Source: Phoebastria nigripes (Eukaryota > Chordata > Aves > Procellariiformes > Diomedeidae). Taken from it: a DNA stretch of 64,000 nt. Location of the stretch: the NCBI GenBank assembly GCA_035582835.1, contig JAYKAV010002552.1, positions 702,499-766,498 on the forward strand, given 5' to 3'. Below, one piece after another: positions 63,121 through 64,000 of the stretch. Under the pieces are notes generated by a model. The model was given only the letters and a program-made list of their open reading frames with translations. It made no database searches and was not told the origin of the DNA. Both the position numbers and the translations under genes were made by a program. The first letter of the stretch is position 1. Each line of letters opens with the position of its first letter.

Positions 63121-64000
63121 GATAATAACTAGACAGAATCCAACTAGTCAGTCGGGAGGTGATGTCAAAGGCAAATTTCAATTACAGCATGATTATTAAC
63201 TGTGGTCATTTACTGTATGTAAAACAGGGGAGGAGTGGACACAAGGTCATGGTCTGCCTAGAAATATCACTATACCAAGATGACCAGGCCTGGGGACACC
63301 AGATCAGCAGGCGTTTCTGGAGTCAACCAGCAGAAGCGGCTTGCCTTCCAGGCCCTGATGTGTTTTTCCATCCCTAGCATAAATTTCTGCTTGGAAGCAC
63401 AGGGACTGGTTCCTCATGTAAGGGGCAGCAACGCAGTGCCCAGGTAAGAGGTCCCATGCTTCGAGCAAATTCAAATGCAAAGGGAAGTTTACAGATGGAG
63501 ACATGGCTTTGAGAAAACACAAATGAGGTGGGAAAGGTTTGGGAACGACAGCTCATTTTTAGTGTTAGGAGAGGCAGGAAGGTCCTACTGTGCTCTGGTT
63601 ATTGATTGCGAGAAAGCTGATAACGAGAAGGCAAGAGAAAATCTACTGGGATCATAGGAAAGGGAAGACACTTCCAAACAAATGAAGCTGAGTTAATGGG
63701 CAGGATGGCTTATGCTACATGAGTACAGACCTGAGCCTTTGACTTCCAAAAGAGTGGCCTCTTTGGAGAACAAAGCCAGGCACATAACCTATGCACGAGG
63801 AATTATATCCAAATAACTGCAAAACTTAGCGCATTGCAGGACAGCTGAGGACTTACATTTCCAAGTAAGTCACTGGGACTGCAGATGCTCAGCACTTTGA
63901 GAGTCAGGCGCTCTGTCTATCGTGATCTGAGTAGCTCCAGTGGGGAGGAATCTGGTACCACTCTCAGAGGAGCTGAAACGGGCTGATTACTGCTAATCGT

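Larger units (their letters stand above)
59571..64000. other. Non-coding stretch to the window end, no gene seen
   Basis: AT-rich DNA. The longest frame, 140 codons at 60222-60644 plus, has no recognisable domain or splice context and is likely chance. It includes the relic near 62.07 kb, a hairpin-capable inverted repeat (CCCACTCC at 61661-61668, GGAGTGGG at 61676-61683) and the A run at 63098-63120. The last 600 bases are slightly GC-richer without a gene. Confidence 0.65.

Noticed and set aside
1..64000. CRISPR arrays, operons, riboswitches, prophages or bacterial genes
   Set aside because: There are no regularly spaced direct repeats, no dense coding and no bacterial-style genes. The CR1 element places the DNA in a bird.

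Overview
The window looks like nuclear DNA from a bird. The strongest evidence is a well-preserved 3' end of a CR1 LINE retrotransposon at 25017-25336, which has the typical avian tail of repeated 8-mers (ATTCTATG). Much older CR1 copies, MIR-like SINE relics and other decayed ancient amniote repeats are also present. The DNA is mostly AT-rich, low in CpG and full of stop codons in every frame. Single ambiguous bases (for example 1407, 3055, 3670) are scattered through it, and there is no long assembly gap. I cannot name the species.

I find no protein-coding gene, tRNA, rRNA or recognisable small-RNA gene that I can defend. The open frames are short (about 60 to 147 codons), overlap each other on both strands, show no family motifs and are often broken by ambiguous bases. 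The one exception is a minus-strand frame at 44018-44146, which still encodes the decayed C-terminus of a CR1 ORF2 protein. The window is therefore best read as intergenic DNA (a gene desert) or the inside of a very long intron. The sequence alone cannot decide between the two.

Layout. 1-6.5 kb: AT-rich DNA with a palindromic repeat relic at 3900-3923 and no gene. 6.5-8.2 kb: a cluster of old retroelements (a tRNA-like SINE relic, then two CR1 relics on opposite strands). 8.2-16 kb: AT-rich DNA with a CpG cluster near 11.9 kb and an amniote-repeat relic near 12.9 kb. 15.95-16.12 kb: a polypurine GGAA/GGGA microsatellite. 16-22 kb: two strong palindromes (17948-17972 and 18961-19000) and a homeodomain-site-rich block near 21.6 kb. 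22.1-22.6 kb: a GC-rich block. 24.3-27 kb: a palindromic homeodomain-type site, relics and the young CR1. 28-37 kb: relics, microsatellites and unremarkable DNA. 37-37.9 kb: the most enhancer-like stretch, with paired TEAD-type sites around an E-box, a forkhead-type site and homeodomain-type sites. 39.4 kb: the clearest MIR. 43.8-44.2 kb: the old minus-strand CR1. 48.8 kb: a second CpG cluster with two CACGTG boxes. 49.7-64 kb: more relics, a reverse-strand MIR near 59.5 kb and homopolymer runs.

There are no genes to link into a pathway. If the window has a function, it most likely lies in cis-regulatory blocks such as 37.0-37.9 kb. That is an inference from motif content and needs cross-species alignment to test. 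I found no convincing sign of a new multi-gene system.
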